The notes under the pieces: generated by a model
Database searches by the model: none
Told to the model about the DNA's origin: nothing
The model's input: the letters and a program-made list of their open reading frames with translations, nothing else
In this document: piece after piece, positions 11,291 through 22,364 of the stretch
Position numbering within the stretch: position 1 is the stretch's first letter
Layout of the letters: every line of letters starts with the position of its first letter
DNA from: Vandiemenella viatica
Taxonomy: Eukaryota > Arthropoda > Insecta > Orthoptera > Morabidae
Length of the DNA stretch: 64,000 bases
Assembly (NCBI GenBank): GCA_031002005.1
Contig: CM061921.1
Span: forward strand, 144,741,283 to 144,805,282
Direction of reading: 5' to 3'
Program-made: the position numbers and the translations under genes

Positions 11291-12135
11291 ATTGATACAA
11301 TTGACTCCCTAAAAGTTCTGCAGATTGTCGTAAGACTGCGCAAGCGCGTTGAAGATTCTATAGGTAGTCACAAGATAGCGTTGTGTAGGTAAAGTAAGTT
11401 CTGCTCTGCCACGTTGGATTGATACTAGTTTATACATTCGGCCTAAGATGGCGCGAGGATTCTACTGCTTCACAATTTCATGCAAATTATCGTTGTTAAA
11501 TGTATATAATATTAAATCAAGCGTGTTTAAAATGCAAATTGTTTCTAGCAAGCACTAATTGATCAAAAGCCCATATTATAGAAAGTTTGCTGTGTAGTTT
11601 AAAACTTAGCTTAGCTTAGAATGCGACGTGGCGTAGTTAACTGGATGAAACTGTCGTTCAATTCACTTCCTCAATAAGTATATTTTTGTAGCGAAGACGT
11701 GGTAACTTATTGAAGTCGTACGTCGTATTAATCTCCTTTTAGCGTATAACAACAATAATAATAATAATTGATGAAATTGCGAAGGAGCGCACAATACGGT
11801 GGGAAACTCCATCCAGTCCCGTCTTTCTCCTTCAGTTTTCTAAATTTTGTAACTTCTTGGTTTAAAAACTTAAACAACGGGGGTGTCAGAAACCCACGCT
11901 ACGCCACTGATCGGATGTAACAGGAGTAGTAAGTGAATTATGAGACTCAGGAAGTAAAACTACAATGGATGACCAAAGAAGGAATGGTACTATAGGCAGA
12001 ATAGTCCTAGCGAAAAGCCATTTCTGGAAAAAAGAGAAATTTTTCAGTTTCAGATATTGATCAACTCATAAAGAATTTTCTAAAAATGCATGTGTGAAGT
12101 GCGGCATAGCATTGAATTCAGTCTGAAGTATGGAC
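11291..12135. other. Upstream intergenic sequence
   Basis: No gene recognised. The left part (11291-11750) is where the 5' LTR and leader of the minus-strand BEL/Pao copy should lie, but I could not match it to a second LTR. A short ATA/AAT simple repeat is at 11747-11769. Confidence 0.3.
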
Positions 12136-12485
12136 TTTAGGTTTACCAAAAACAAAGAAATTTAAGATTTTGAAATGTTGTCCTATATAAAGATGCTGAA
12201 AATTAACTGGACAGATAAAGCCCCAAATGAATGTGCTTTGGAAATGACGTATGAGGAAAGAAGTTTCTGGAAGATAACATTTTAGTACATGCAGGATTAA
12301 ACAATTTGTTAGTGGAGGGAACAGTCGAAGGGAATAACCTAGAAGAACAAGGAGATTAGAATATATGAAACTGATAATTAAGACATAGGTTGTAAGGAGT
12401 ATGTTGAGTCGAAGAGATTAGCACAAGATAGTAAAGGATGGAGCATTGCATCAAACCAGTAGAGAGACTGACGAAAAAAAATAAT
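12136..12485 (+). mobile_element. LINE 3' end fragment (same family as 26880-28330)
   Basis: The + strand reads FEMLSYIKMLKINWTDKAPNE and then HFSTC-terminal-type sequence with TIC**REQSKGIT and KGWSIASNQ. It aligns with the C-terminal region (RRMLKMKWTK) of the LINE at 26880-28330 and with the fragment at 55255-55590. It is followed by an A-rich tail (AATAATAATAAT) at about 12480-12496. It lies about 400 bp upstream of the CARNMT1 start codon. Confidence 0.7.
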
Positions 12486-12879
12486 AATAATAATAAATAT
12501 CTTAGACCACGTTTTAGGAACTCGAAAGTATAGTTAACTTTTAACTGAGTATGCTTTACAAATTTAACACATTGCTACACTCATCTTTTTTTTATCCATT
12601 ATAGAAACGATCTCCCGAAGTCTTCTGACTAACTCATAACTTACAATCGATTTATGTAACCTCTATTTCTGAGGGATAATGGTGAATAGCATCTTTAACT
12701 AAATTTACTTAATGCTTGTATTGCCTCTGCTAAGTCCCAAAGACAACATTTAATGATTCAATGATTGTGTTTTTTTATTTATTTTTATTTAAAAAAAATA
12801 AAAACAGTTTTGGCGGTGAACTATGAGCTAGTGTCAAACTTCATTTGTTTCGTAAAGTAGTATTTAGGTTTTTATCGAT
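12486..12879 (+). promoter_or_regulatory. Probable promoter and 5' UTR region of CARNMT1-like gene
   Basis: About 390 bp between a LINE tail and the start codon. It is free of recognisable TE coding sequence. It holds an A/T run (12776-12806), a small GGCGG patch at 12812-12816, and TATCGATA at 12873-12880. TATCGATA is the core of the DNA replication-related element (DRE) of insect housekeeping promoters; its last A is the first base of the start codon. No convincing TATA box at a set distance can be assigned, because no transcription start is visible in sequence alone. Confidence 0.45.
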
Positions 12880-12941
12880 ATGAGTTCTGATGAAGAGAGA
12901 ATTCATTTCCGGAGAATAGTTGCTGCATTTAAAGAATACAG
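12880..12941 (+). CDS. CARNMT1: Carnosine N-methyltransferase-like gene, coding exon 1
   Basis: First coding exon of a SAM-dependent methyltransferase of the N2227/carnosine N-methyltransferase family, which methylates carnosine to anserine (cytosol/nucleus in vertebrates). It encodes MSSDEERIHFRRIVAAFKEY plus two bases of an Arg codon. The block EERxHFxxIVxAFxxY matches the family's N-terminal region (human: ERQHFWKIINAFRYY type). Start choice: an in-frame TAG lies five codons upstream (12865-12867). The donor is ACAG/GTATTA, leaving phase 2. Exon 2 at 50494 begins with exactly the one base needed, and the joined reading runs straight into the conserved SMxExRLxRxExxF block. The SAM-binding region would be in later exons beyond the window. 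Confidence 0.85.
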
Positions 12942-13400
12942 GTATTATATTATCATACACACATACACATACACTCACATGAGCGTAACATGTGTTTTTG
13001 CTAAAAAAAAAAAAAGGAAATAAAAAAAGACTTCATAATAAATGTCTAATTACTGTATTATAACCTAAAATCTGTGTATGTACGTATTTAGAGATGTAAC
13101 TATTGGTCAATTTAAAAATGCCTGGGAAGTGTGAAGCGTTATTTCAGATTCAATTTTCCCGTCGATGAACTCAAGAAAACGACGGCCTGAAATTTGAAGG
13201 GAATTCTGTCTGAAGCAGCAGAATTTACTAGTATAAATATACAGAAACTTGCGGTGTTAATGTGTTAACAATAATATGCAGTAACATTCGGTTAAGCGTA
13301 CATTATTAAACAATTTCTGCCAATGATATGCTCTCTATTAATTGTTAGTCGAAATTTTAACTGATAACATCTTGTAGATATAATTACACCCAAAACTTTT
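12942..13400. other. Start of CARNMT1 intron 1
   Basis: Intron 1 begins with GTATTATATT. It contains a CA-rich simple repeat (12957-12980) and A runs (13003-13016, 13020-13028). No gene or TE was recognised up to the inverted repeat that follows. Confidence 0.5.
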
Positions 13401-13419
13401 GTTTTTGTAAGGTGGTGCT

Positions 13420-14710
13420 CTTGATACTGTTTATTTGGCAACAATTGCAGTCATTTTATGTAATTATGTGAAGTAAAAGTGAAGGCAATAGCGCAATCAC
13501 TGGGACTCATCAAACAACTGTCGTTTTGTTCTGAAAACTGTTTCAAATGTTCTTTTGGTGACACTATTTATTATATGTTGCTCTTACAGGTGTAAAATGT
13601 ATAGATACCTCACAAACTTCACTTGAAAAGTGCCGTAACGCTATACCGCAAGTGACTGGGAGAAGCCTTATAGCGAAGTATAATGACCATGCACACGTTC
13701 TTTGAATTATATTACTTGGGAATCTGTTGCTTTAAAGGAATATATATGGAAAAGATTACACGCTAAAAGAAAAAAACTGAACCGTAAGCGAACGTTGGTT
13801 GCCTCATTTACGTACACATATGCAATGTACAACGCTAATAGGTATTACATCACCAACAAACATATCCGCATGTTATGCCCAAGATGTTAATATTCTACGA
13901 CATTTATCAAAGTGGGTTGCGGCAATATTAACGTAGCTTATGTTTAGGTTGAAAGTGTGGCAATATGCTTGTTTCAGCATTAGGACGAAGGTTTTTAGTT
14001 TTTATAGTTGAAATGCAGCCTGTACTAAAATGATGTTTGGTTGTTGTTATTAAAGCATAATTCGTTAGAAATTTGGATTCATCACGATTTTCAAGCAGAA
14101 TCATTAGCGGCGCCTGTGGATTGGTTGGAATACAGCCTGGACCAAAATGGGCATAGACGCTTCAAATCTACTATAAATTTTGTTTTTATAATGAAGCTGG
14201 TTTGATTTGGTTTTTTGGTCGTTGATACATTTTGTTGCACGTATTATTACTATCACTGGAAGTAGCATATGATAACAAATGGCATCCTCTCATCACTCAG
14301 CGTGTACTGTTACAGCAGTTTATTTTTATTTTGCGTGAAGTTTTCGCTTTATACTGTCTTTATGTGTGTAATAGAAACAAATTAATAAATAATATAGTTG
14401 AAGGAAGGATAGCGTTATCATTATACATGGCTATATGCAATCTCCCAGTCACTCGCCTCCTTACATTATGGCACTTTTCACGTGAAGTTTGTGAGGATGG
14501 ATATATTTTATAGCTCTAAGAGCAACGTATGTTAAATAATATCCCCCAACGAACGTGTGCAACAGTTTTCAGATGACAACTACAATTCCTTGATGAGTCC
14601 CAGTGATTGGGCTATTACCAAAGTGAATTCAATTGTAATAATACTGGCTGCAGTGTATATATCAACAAACGATCTTTAATTTAAACACCTTTAAAAAGTG
14701 TCTGTGGAAA
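13420..14710. repeat. Large inverted repeat (two head-to-head diverged arms)
   Basis: The segment 13465-13690 (GCGCAATCACTGGGACTCAT ... CACAAACTTCACTTGAAAAG ... CAAGTGACTGGGAGAAG) matches the reverse complement of 14440-14640 (CCCAATCACTGGGACTCATC ... CACAAACTTCACGTGAAAAG ... CGAGTGACTGGGAGATTG). The similarity continues more weakly toward the centre and outward. The spacer holds ORF-free AT-rich sequence and two copies of a TRCAGCCTGKACYAAAATG motif (14014, 14131). A further direct-repeat copy of the outer left part (TTTTTGTAAGGTGGTGCTC) is seen near 14955 (TTTTTGCAAGGTGAGATCC). Probably a foldback-type DNA element or two opposed copies of one repeat. Confidence 0.75.
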
Positions 14711-15232
14711 AATGTCCACCAACAAGGATAGTACTTATGATGTTTATAGCTTATTAAAGTTCCAGGAAAACTTTAGGTTTAACATTTTGTACAATTTAAG
14801 GCAATGGTATTTATTTGTGTAGTACAGGCATTTAATACTTGTAGAAAACACTACATTAGTATATTCATATTAAACGAAAAATTAAAATTCTGCTTAATAC
14901 ATACAACATCCCTCGATCCTTGCTTACATTTTTCCGGTATTTTACACTTACATACCTCTGTTTTTGCAAGGTGAGATCCTCTGAAGATATGCCTAGCTAC
15001 CAATTTGCAACAATAAGTTCAGTTATGTAATTGTTTGGAATGGAAATGGAAGTTAATAATCCTGGGAATGAATGAAGCACCTGTGCTGAGTTTACAAAGC
15101 TGGGATCTCGAAAACCAGACTGACCTAGATATAAAAAATTGTAGGAATTGGTATTTATTGTCACAAAGGAGGTACTAAATACTCAGGAAAACAGTGTTTT
15201 ACTATGTTAAAAAATTAACCATGGAGTTAAAG

Positions 15233-15512
15233 CGGGGTTACTGGAGATCGCAATTCTGCCAGGAGTTGGTATCATAATACTGCAGTGGTCAAATGCAAGA
15301 CTCCGCTAGAAATTATTTCCGAAGTACATTTAACGGTTTCAGGCTGGTCCAGGCTATATTACAAGCTAATTTCTGGTTAAAAATAATGGTCCAGGCTGTA
15401 TTACAACGGAATTATTGCTTGGTAAATAATACGTCTTGTGAGTGACTATAGCAGTATTACAACGATATTATTTTATGTTGTTGTAATGGAATCGTGATCT
15501 CCAGTAGACCCA
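15233..15512. mobile_element. MITE, 280 bp, TIR GGGGTTACTGGAGATC
   Basis: The left end CGGGGTTACTGGAGATCGCA and the reverse complement of the right end (TGGGTCTACTGGAGATCACG) form terminal inverted repeats of about 25 bp. Flanking TTAAAG at 15227-15232 and at 15513-15518 is a candidate 6-bp duplication (or TTAA with extra matching bases). The interior has two copies of GGTCCAGGCTRTATTACAA (15345, 15388). No coding capacity. Confidence 0.72.
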
Positions 15513-15546
15513 TTAAAGTCATCAATTATAGGACATTGTGTGATAA

Positions 15547-16563
15547 AGGGATTACTGGAGACTGTGATAGTGCTACATCTAATTTCTGCCACACTAGCAA
15601 TCCTGTTGCAATGCTTTTCTGCCACACTAACCTATTATGTTACACCATGCCACCAATGATGTAAACACACCGAGCTACAGTCTCACTAGTGGCATCTGCA
15701 TGGAAAATGGGTTTTCTCAGGTGGGGCCAAGCCAGTTTCACATATTCCTCAAGAAATAATTTTGTATTATATAAATCAGTATAATATAATTAATACCTTT
15801 AAATTCCATAAGGTCTACTGTAAAACCTGATTCTGAAGAAATAAATAAAAAGCACCAATTAACTCATCAGAAAATAATCAAGAAATATTAAAACTTAACT
15901 ATTTAAAAACTCAGAAAATGCATTGTATCAAACATATTGATTTTGTCATTTCCAATGGAACTCATCAGCTTAATTCTACAAAGCGATACCAAAATGTATT
16001 GCTAATAGCATAAACAATCTGAAAATGGTTATGATTTTAATAAATTTACCAAATAATTCAGCTTTAAAATAATTTTTAGCTTTCATGGTCCAGGCCACAT
16101 TTACCGAAATAAAAAAGAGCTGTAATTGTGGAGCACTCCTAAAAAATGCTGTATCTCCTCCTAATATTTCAAGGTGGACCCACCGAGCATGGTGGGTGAG
16201 CGGTTCTGGCCTCACATTTGGGAGGACGCTGGTTCGAATCCCCATCCGGGCATCCAGATTTGGGTTTTGAACGATTTCCCCAAATCACTCCAAGCGAATG
16301 CCAGGATGCTTTCTTGAAAAGGGCTATGGCCGAATTCCTTCCTGTTCCTTGTCCCCCAGTCCCATCCCGCTTTTAATAACCTTGACGTCAACGAGGTCTA
16401 AAGCCATAAGTAACAAAAAATCAAGGAGGACCAAGATGATTAACCACGGCCAGAAAAAATAAAATCAAGCTTTAATCTTACGTACTACAGCTTGGATACG
16501 TCATATGCATCTTACTGTAACATCTTTTGTCCACGTGTTGTGCTGGAATCTCCAATAGGCCCC
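15547..16563. mobile_element. Longer relative of the preceding MITE, about 1 kb, with a SINE inside
   Basis: Left end GGGATTACTGGAGACTGTGA and right end (reverse complement) GGGGCCTATTGGAGATTCCA resemble the TIRs of the 15233-15512 element. Near 16085 it has GGTCCAGGCCACATTTA, a form of the shared internal motif. A SINE with its own TSD is inserted at 16181-16420. No intact coding frame and no clear outer TSD, so the boundaries are approximate. Confidence 0.5.
16181..16420 (+). mobile_element. tRNA-derived SINE copy 1 (TSD TCAAGGWGGACC)
   Basis: Shows the family head (GGTGGGTGAGCGG, degenerate box A; GGTTCGAATCCCC, box B at about 16232), the core CCAGATTTGGGTTTT, CCCCAAATCACTCCAAGCGA and GCCGAATTCCTTCC, and the tail ACCTTGACGTCAACGAGGTCTAAAGCCATAAG ending in an A run. 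A 12-bp duplication with one mismatch flanks it: 16169-16180 and 16421-16432. Confidence 0.88.
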
Positions 16564-17060
16564 CCACAAAAAAATCTAATAAGATTAATCTTATTGTTAA
16601 TAGTGGAAGCTATGAACTGGTTAGGCTTTCGACAATATTTAACTAAATTAGAAAAAGAAAATACCTGTTAGGGAAAGAATTGGTTTATAAATTAGAAAAA
16701 TGGATTTAGAAAGCTTTATTCATGTTTGTGGACTATGTTCATGACATTTTAGATGAAGTGGACTAGGTAAGCCAAGTTGATACTCAAGAGTCTGGATCAA
16801 CAAGGTATAAGACTAAGGAAATTTGTAGAGTGGCAGTATTAAAGCCATGTGGATAAGTCAGGATATGATTTGCTCTTTAGAGGTACTTGTGAAATGTAGT
16901 ATCAAGGAAATTGGAGTGCCAAAATATAGTATTTGGGACCATTGCTCGTCATTGTTCTAATGTTAGCTTCTGTAGATTGTGTAGACTGCTACGGTCGTCG
17001 TCAATGTTTTCTCAGTTTAGTGGGTGGAGCTGCATCAATTTTTTGAAAACCTCAGAGCCC
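16564..17060. other. Intronic spacer
   Basis: Nothing recognised; AT-rich with no coding signal on either strand. Confidence 0.4.
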
Positions 17061-17444
17061 TGCAGGGGCCTGGTATGCAAGTGCCAGGTATGGACTTGGC
17101 GAATCCACGGTACCCGGGCTTGAAGTTTCCCACACCGTAAACTCCTTCCATGCTTCAGTGACCATCTTAGGGTGTGACAGTGTAACCTTGTGTGTCAAGG
17201 AGATCGGAGATCTTGGCTTTATCACCCAGATCAAGAGGATGGTGCAAACATCTATTTGTTTTAATTTTTTTTAAAAAAAAGAACCTCAACCTCAAGGTGA
17301 GTAACGTGCTGAGGAGGTGAATGGGTGGTGAGGCAAACCACTTGCTAGCGTACAACCCCAGAGGCACTTGCCACATCCCTGTTGTATTGGGCTAGGTGGT
17401 ATGATGCAGGGGCTGCGTGTCATTCGACTTTTAGCTCCTCTGAA

Positions 17445-18470
17445 ATCGTGGGACAAAACAAAACAAAAAATCCAAATACTTCTTCTAGCCACGGTGTGAG
17501 TGTACCGCAGGGGAATTCTAACACTCAAAGAGGTGGTGAGTGGGCGAGGGTTGAAAGCCCTCCGCTTAAGAATTCAGAACTGAGTAACAGGAAGGATTAT
17601 CTCATAGATAATGCCTTTGTTATTATGTTAAGAAAGGAGGGATCCTTTGAGACGGTGTCCCCCTGCTATATACAGAGGGTCTTGCCAGGACTCTTACATC
17701 AGTCAAGAAGCCGAGGAAAGGGACTCTGCTTTTGGAAACAGCTAACTACAAGCAGGCTGTCATACTCTTTAAGTCTGAGAAGCTCGGAGAGTTCACAGTA
17801 AAGTGCGAACACCATAAAACTCTTAAATTCCAATAAATATGTAATTACCTGTCAGCAGTAAGGGTAAATGGCGGTGTTCAGAAGACAGCCACCTTCGTCC
17901 TGACGTTTGACACTCCAACATTGCCAAAGTCCATCAAAGCAGGATACTTAAATCTTAATATACCCCTCCCTGTATGTTCTGGACCCGATGTGCTGCTTCA
18001 AGTGCCAGCGGTTTTTGTGTTTGACAGTGACCTGCAAGGGTAATCCCACATATGGGAAATGTGGAATGGCTCTACATGAGCCAGGCAGTGCGTGTACCCT
18101 CCCACAGGTGTGTGTCAGGTGTTCCGGGTCACACCCAGCCTGGTGCAGGCAGCATCGAGCATTTCTTGATGAGAATAAGATACAGTAGTAGAAAACCGAG
18201 GAGCGACTTTCTTATGGCAAAGCTAAGAAGCGGTTTAAGGCGCTTGTACCACCCATTTTCCCCACAAGCTTTGCAAAAGCCTTGTCAGCTTCCATCAGGG
18301 AAGAAAGTGTTGCTACACAGACATCGTTTGCAGACTTGGACACAAGTACAATGTGCTCATGTCAATACAAATGTGGCACCAAGCCAATCAAGGTCTTAGC
18401 ACCGAAGATTGCGGATGTTGGTAGAAAAACATCCGCAACTCAGCAGAATCATCAATTCCACTAGCATTAG
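17445..18470 (+). pseudogene. I-type LINE ORF1 (gag-like, CCHC zinc knuckles), copy A
   Basis: Nucleic-acid-binding gag-like protein. After a start region (GQNKTKNPNTSSSHG) and several frame breaks, the zinc-knuckle part at 17970-18180 reads PMCCFKCQRFLCLTVTCKGN, YGKCGMALHEPGSACTLPQV and CVRCSGSHPAWCRQHRAFLD, three Cys/His knuckles in the spacing of I/Jockey ORF1 proteins. The first knuckle is damaged by a small insertion. Beyond it, FPTSFAKALSASIREESVAT-type sequence is followed by a Cys-containing block (TMCSCQYKCGTK). Copy B has the homologous protein at 36252-37030. Confidence 0.85.
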
Positions 18471-18840
18471 CAGAAAATCCTACCTCTGCAAGCACTGCTA
18501 CAGCAACACCTTCTGCAGCAGTTTCAACAGCACTCACATCGGCTTACAGTGCAAGGCAAACAGATCAGAAGGTCCGGGGTTCCAAGTTTCGGCACTCGGA
18601 CCAAATACCATTTTTAAAATCCCCTTTTCCTTTGCCTCCCAGGCTAAAAAGTAGCACTGAGAGGAAGGGAAGAAGGTCTTAGCAGAGGTTAAACCCTCCA
18701 GTATCCGAGGCCTTTTCTGACTCCGAGGTGTCTACGGAACCTGAAGACACAGTAATTCTGATGGACGATTCTGGTTCTGTTCCTCAGCAGTCACTGAATG
18801 AGGACCCACCCGAACCGGGGCATGTGAGGTTAAATTGGTA

Positions 18841-19623
18841 AACATGGCTCCCATACTTTACTGGAACATGAAAGGGATTACAGCTCACAAAGAAGAATTA
18901 CAACTCTTAGCACATTCTCAACCAATGTGTATCTATGTATGGGAGAGACATCTTAGACCAATTCACAACCCAGTGCTAAGACAGTATGATATATGTGGAA
19001 AGGACGATACTAAGGGTGATTGTGGAAAGAGGGGAATGGCTTTTCTTGTCCCAAACACTATACACTCGGAACCCATCGCTCTCACCTCTGATTTACAAGC
19101 AGTGGCAGTGAGGATACACGGTTGTGTTAAACTGGCCATATACTCTATTTATCTACCACCGGATGCCCCAGAGACCTAGTACTTGGCGTACAGCAGAAGG
19201 TGAATCATTTTACAAAGTGATTATGACGACCTCTCCCACATCTTGCGCCAGCTTACTTGGACATTCCTCCTACTGGGAGATTTGAACGCACACAATGCTT
19301 TGTGGGGTTTGACCAGCAATTGCCATAGAGGCCAATTACTTGGTAGATCAATAGAGCAAGAGGAAATATGCATCCTCAATACTGGTCAAATGACACATTT
19401 TGCCACTGTTACCAGATCATCCTCTGCCATTGACCTTTCATTGTGCTCTCCTTCAGTTGCGGATTCTGTGCATTTGGAGGTGGATCACGACCTGCAAGGA
19501 AGCGACCACTCCCGTACATGGATGCACATAGGGGTTGAGCATGGAGGAGGGAACACCCAACGCAGATGGAATGTCAGTGACGCAGATTGGGAGCTCTTCC
19601 GCCATTCTATTTTACTGCAATAA
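18841..19623 (+). pseudogene. I-type LINE ORF2 endonuclease domain, copy A
   Basis: Endonuclease/exonuclease/phosphatase fold used to nick target DNA. It opens MAPILYWNMKGITAHKEELQ, then GMAFLVPNTI, VAVRIHG, and after a stop near 19179 continues FLLLGDLNAHNALWG (catalytic GDxNAHxxLWG), SSAIDLSLCSP (the xIDL motif) and GSDHSRTWMHIG (SDH catalytic His). The usual RNSRxG start is changed and the middle is broken by at least one stop and a shift, so it is dead. Next, RRWNVSDADWELFRH leads toward a linker, but the RT is absent. Confidence 0.88.
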
Positions 19624-19825
19624 CATGACAGCATACAGCAGAAGGTGAATCATTTTGCATAAATGATTCACCAGTTAGCTGACGTTTTCATGCCAAAAAG
19701 TTCCGGAACATTGCGAAGGACGTCCATTCCCTGTGGAACGAAGAATGTCGTTCTGCTATTCAGGATCACAGACGGGTGTTGCTCTCCTTTGTTAAAGCCG
19801 CTCCAGCATATGAAAGTAAGTTGCA

Positions 19826-20025
19826 AAATGAAGAAGTACATCATATGTTGTGATTCCCTCAGCTGCATTCAGGCTTTAGGAAATATGTACCCAGCAGATC
19901 GTCTTGTCCAGGATATACAGGACACCGTCCAATCCTTCCAATCTTTTGGAAAGGATGATTTATTCTGCTGGGTGCTTAGGCATGTGGGAATCAGTGAGAA
20001 CTAGGCAGCCAATGAAGCTGTCAAG
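19826..20025 (+). pseudogene. I-type LINE RNase H domain, upstream part, copy A
   Basis: YIICCDSLSCIQALGN contains the Asp of the RNase H DSxSAxxAL motif; LFCWVLRHVGISEN*AANEA is the WVPxHxGIxGNExAD motif with the Glu codon changed to a stop. The frame is cut at 20028 by the Harbinger-like element and resumes at 21155. Presence of RNase H is a feature of the I, LOA and related clades. Confidence 0.82.
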
Positions 20026-20028
20026 TTA

Positions 20029-21151
20029 AGCCTCGTTCACATCTACAGACACCGTATGTATCAGACACATATCGGCACAGACAAAAAAAAAAGATTGCAT
20101 ACATTTTCTATAGGCGTATTCACATCTACCGCACGTGAATGGAGCGTGTCCGTACAGACACGTGCTGGTACCGGCCAGCATTTTCGGAAAGAATGTTTTC
20201 TCTGTGCTGGCACGTGTCTGCGCGGTTAGAATGAATGCAGCTGCATAGCCATACAGACAGTATACCAGCTGAGCTAATGAAAAAAGGTGAATAACAAAAA
20301 ATTAATCGAATTAGTTAAAGCATAAACATTCCTTTATAACTTGATAAAAGATATAGTGTATAGTAAACTTAAAGAGATTTGAGTCCCTACTATAAGATTA
20401 CTAGCATGGTATGAATCGCAATGGTCAGAATCACGAAATGATTTTCGTAGCACACCATCACCACAAACACCATCATCAGTATCACTTGAATCCAACAAGG
20501 GCCTAGTAATAATAAATAAGAACTACAAGGATTCAGCAATATTCAAGAACGGAGAGTCCAATAATTACACAGTAAACATTTAGGCTATATTTCGACGTAT
20601 GCCACAGAATGAAATGAATTTTGTTATATAGGTAAGAGTACCCACACAAAATTTTGTACCAAACTACAATTGTAATGTTACAGTAAGTTTTAATAGGTAT
20701 ATTAATTAGAAAAAACTTAGCCCAAACAAACGGCTTGGTGATAAATATTTCCTTGGACTTCATATCTCATTTAGTTATCACTGATGTAATTCCGGCTACA
20801 ATGGTTTCAAACTCATATTTACTCATCCTAAAAAATTTAAAAAATCTGTCCACATCGTTTTTGAGATCCTTGAATAATCTGCATTTTTATTATTAGTATT
20901 ATTATTATTCATGGGATGCACAGCAAACATTTTTCTCTGCTACTCTTCTACACAAACCAATTCCAATTCTTCTTGTAATAAAACTGATATCACGGCTAGT
21001 GATTCTATTGAAAAATGCATGTGTGTGCACTTACTTAGAAGTCATGGCATCTGGGAGTGTATTGCTGTATAGATGTGGAAACTTATGTCTGTGCCATGTC
21101 TGACACATTACGTGCTGGACACGCTACAGGCTGGTAAATGTGAATCAGGCT
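20029..21151. mobile_element. PIF/Harbinger-like non-autonomous DNA element, 1123 bp
   Basis: The left end AGCCTCGTTCACATCTACAG and the reverse complement of the right end AGCCTGATTCACATTTACCA form TIRs. Flanks are TTA (20026-20028) and ATA (21152-21154), a one-mismatch 3-bp duplication. Removing the insert leaves AAGTTA/GCCTGTGAC and restores the RNase H reading across the junction, which supports the boundaries. Interior: TGYCTGACACAT- and CACGTGYTGG-like motifs near both ends. No transposase frame. Confidence 0.75.
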
Positions 21152-21154
21152 ATA

Positions 21155-21460
21155 GCCTGTGACAAGGTCAGAATTGACTTTGATCCGGTCCCAAAGTCAG
21201 ACCTTGCCTTCGCAGTAAAAAGAATTGATGAGGTCCTCCTTACTCGCCTCTGTGTAGGGCACTTTGTCATATGGTTTCATTCTCTTCCGGGAGGACCCAC
21301 TGGAATGTGATGCTTGAGGTGTACATTTGACGGTGCACTACATTTTAACTGATTGTGTATTGTTTTTAGACTTAAGGGCAGACGTTGACTTAGCCAACTC
21401 TTGGCCCTTATTTTAAATGATGACCCTGGTAATGTGGCTAAAGTTTTAAATTTTTGTGTA
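21155..21460 (+). pseudogene. I-type LINE ORF2 C-terminal part, copy A
   Basis: Continues from the RNase H: VRIDFDPVPKSDLAFAVKRI, LTRLCVGHFVIWFHSL, then a decayed Cys/His region, then ALILNDDPGNVAKVLNFCVL, typical of the last residues of this LINE (LxDDxGNxxxVLxFL). Several stops. The 3' UTR starts right after. Confidence 0.72.
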
Positions 21461-21499
21461 CTGGGCCGGTCTTGTTCCAAACATTCTGGGCAGACCTGC

Positions 21500-21833
21500 T
21501 TAGGTTTTAAGGTGGATGAGTGGCCATTTTATAGCCACTCCTCCATGTTCATAATTATTGTTTTACATATTTATCTTAAGCTTTTAAATAGGTTGGCCAC
21601 TTTACAACCAACCAGACATGGTTTGTAATGATTATAGTTTTAGTAGCTCTTCTACTGCCAACATTTCAGTACCTTTTTTAATTTTGCTGTCTGTATGGCT
21701 GACCTCTTTACAATTGGCCATGCAGACAGTAATATGGTAAATTTTTAAGTCACATTACCAAGTTGGTTGTTGTTAGGGCGCTAATGACTTTGCTGTCAGT
21801 GCCCCTTAAGCCCGAACAACAACGAAAACCTCA
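21500..21833 (+). repeat. Structured 3' UTR of I-type LINE, copy A
   Basis: Contains three inverted-repeat hairpins: GAGTGGC/GCCACTC (21519-21541), GGTTGG/CCAACC (21589-21613) and CTGTCTGTATGGC/GGCCATGCAGACAG (about 21688-21730). Equivalent positions in copy B keep the pairing with changed bases. It ends with GTTAGGGCGCTAATGACTTTGCTGTCAGTGCCCCTTAAGCCC and a CAACAAC tail. Confidence 0.7.
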
Positions 21834-22362
21834 GATTAAAGCAGCATTAAGATGGCTGAAATGTTAGGTTTCAAAATCAACACGGCTCCACCCGGAGAAC
21901 CAATAAAACAAGGTGTCTGTTGTCTCTTGGCTGGCCAGGTGTCCTGATGTGTAAAGCCAACGTTTTGAATAGTTGAAATGTTGGCTGTACACGTCATGAT
22001 GTGGTGTTCACCCGGACAGCAGAGAGACAACTGACTCCAGCTGCAATAGCCTACGATTACAAGGATACTGTTATTAGGTTACAGTCAGAAGTAAGGATTT
22101 AGGCTCTGTGGGCCCCTAGGTTATACATGTGGTGCGGGCCTCCCTGTCAGTCATCATCGGGGGCTGCCTCCGGCTGTGGATGCTTAAATTCCAAATTTGG
22201 TCTAACAATTCACACGAGCGTCTGCTGTGGTGTGGGACCCTAGGCTACAGCCTAGGTAGACTATGCTTAAATGCGGCCCAGATTAACATATAACACAATA
22301 TCAAATAATAAGAACACATCAACAGAGTATTGTGTACATCTTCAAACACACCTGGAAAAATA
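21834..22362. other. Intronic spacer
   Basis: No gene recognised. Slightly GC-richer around 22100-22260; possibly an old unidentified repeat. Confidence 0.35.
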
Positions 22363-22364
22363 TA

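Larger units (their letters stand above)
17066..21833 (+). mobile_element. I-type LINE copy A, internally deleted, with a Harbinger-like insert
   Basis: Both ends of one element are present. The 5' UTR (17066-17450) matches copy B at 35554-35935 (GGCCTGGTAYRCAAGTGC start). ORF1 (gag with CCHC knuckles), the ORF2 endonuclease, an RNase H domain and a structured 3' UTR follow. The 3' UTR ends GTTAGGGCGCTAATGAC ... AAGCCCGAACAACAACGAAAAC. The RT between endonuclease and RNase H is missing (junction about 19660-19825). A 1123-bp TIR element (20029-21151) interrupts the RNase H frame. Confidence 0.85.
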
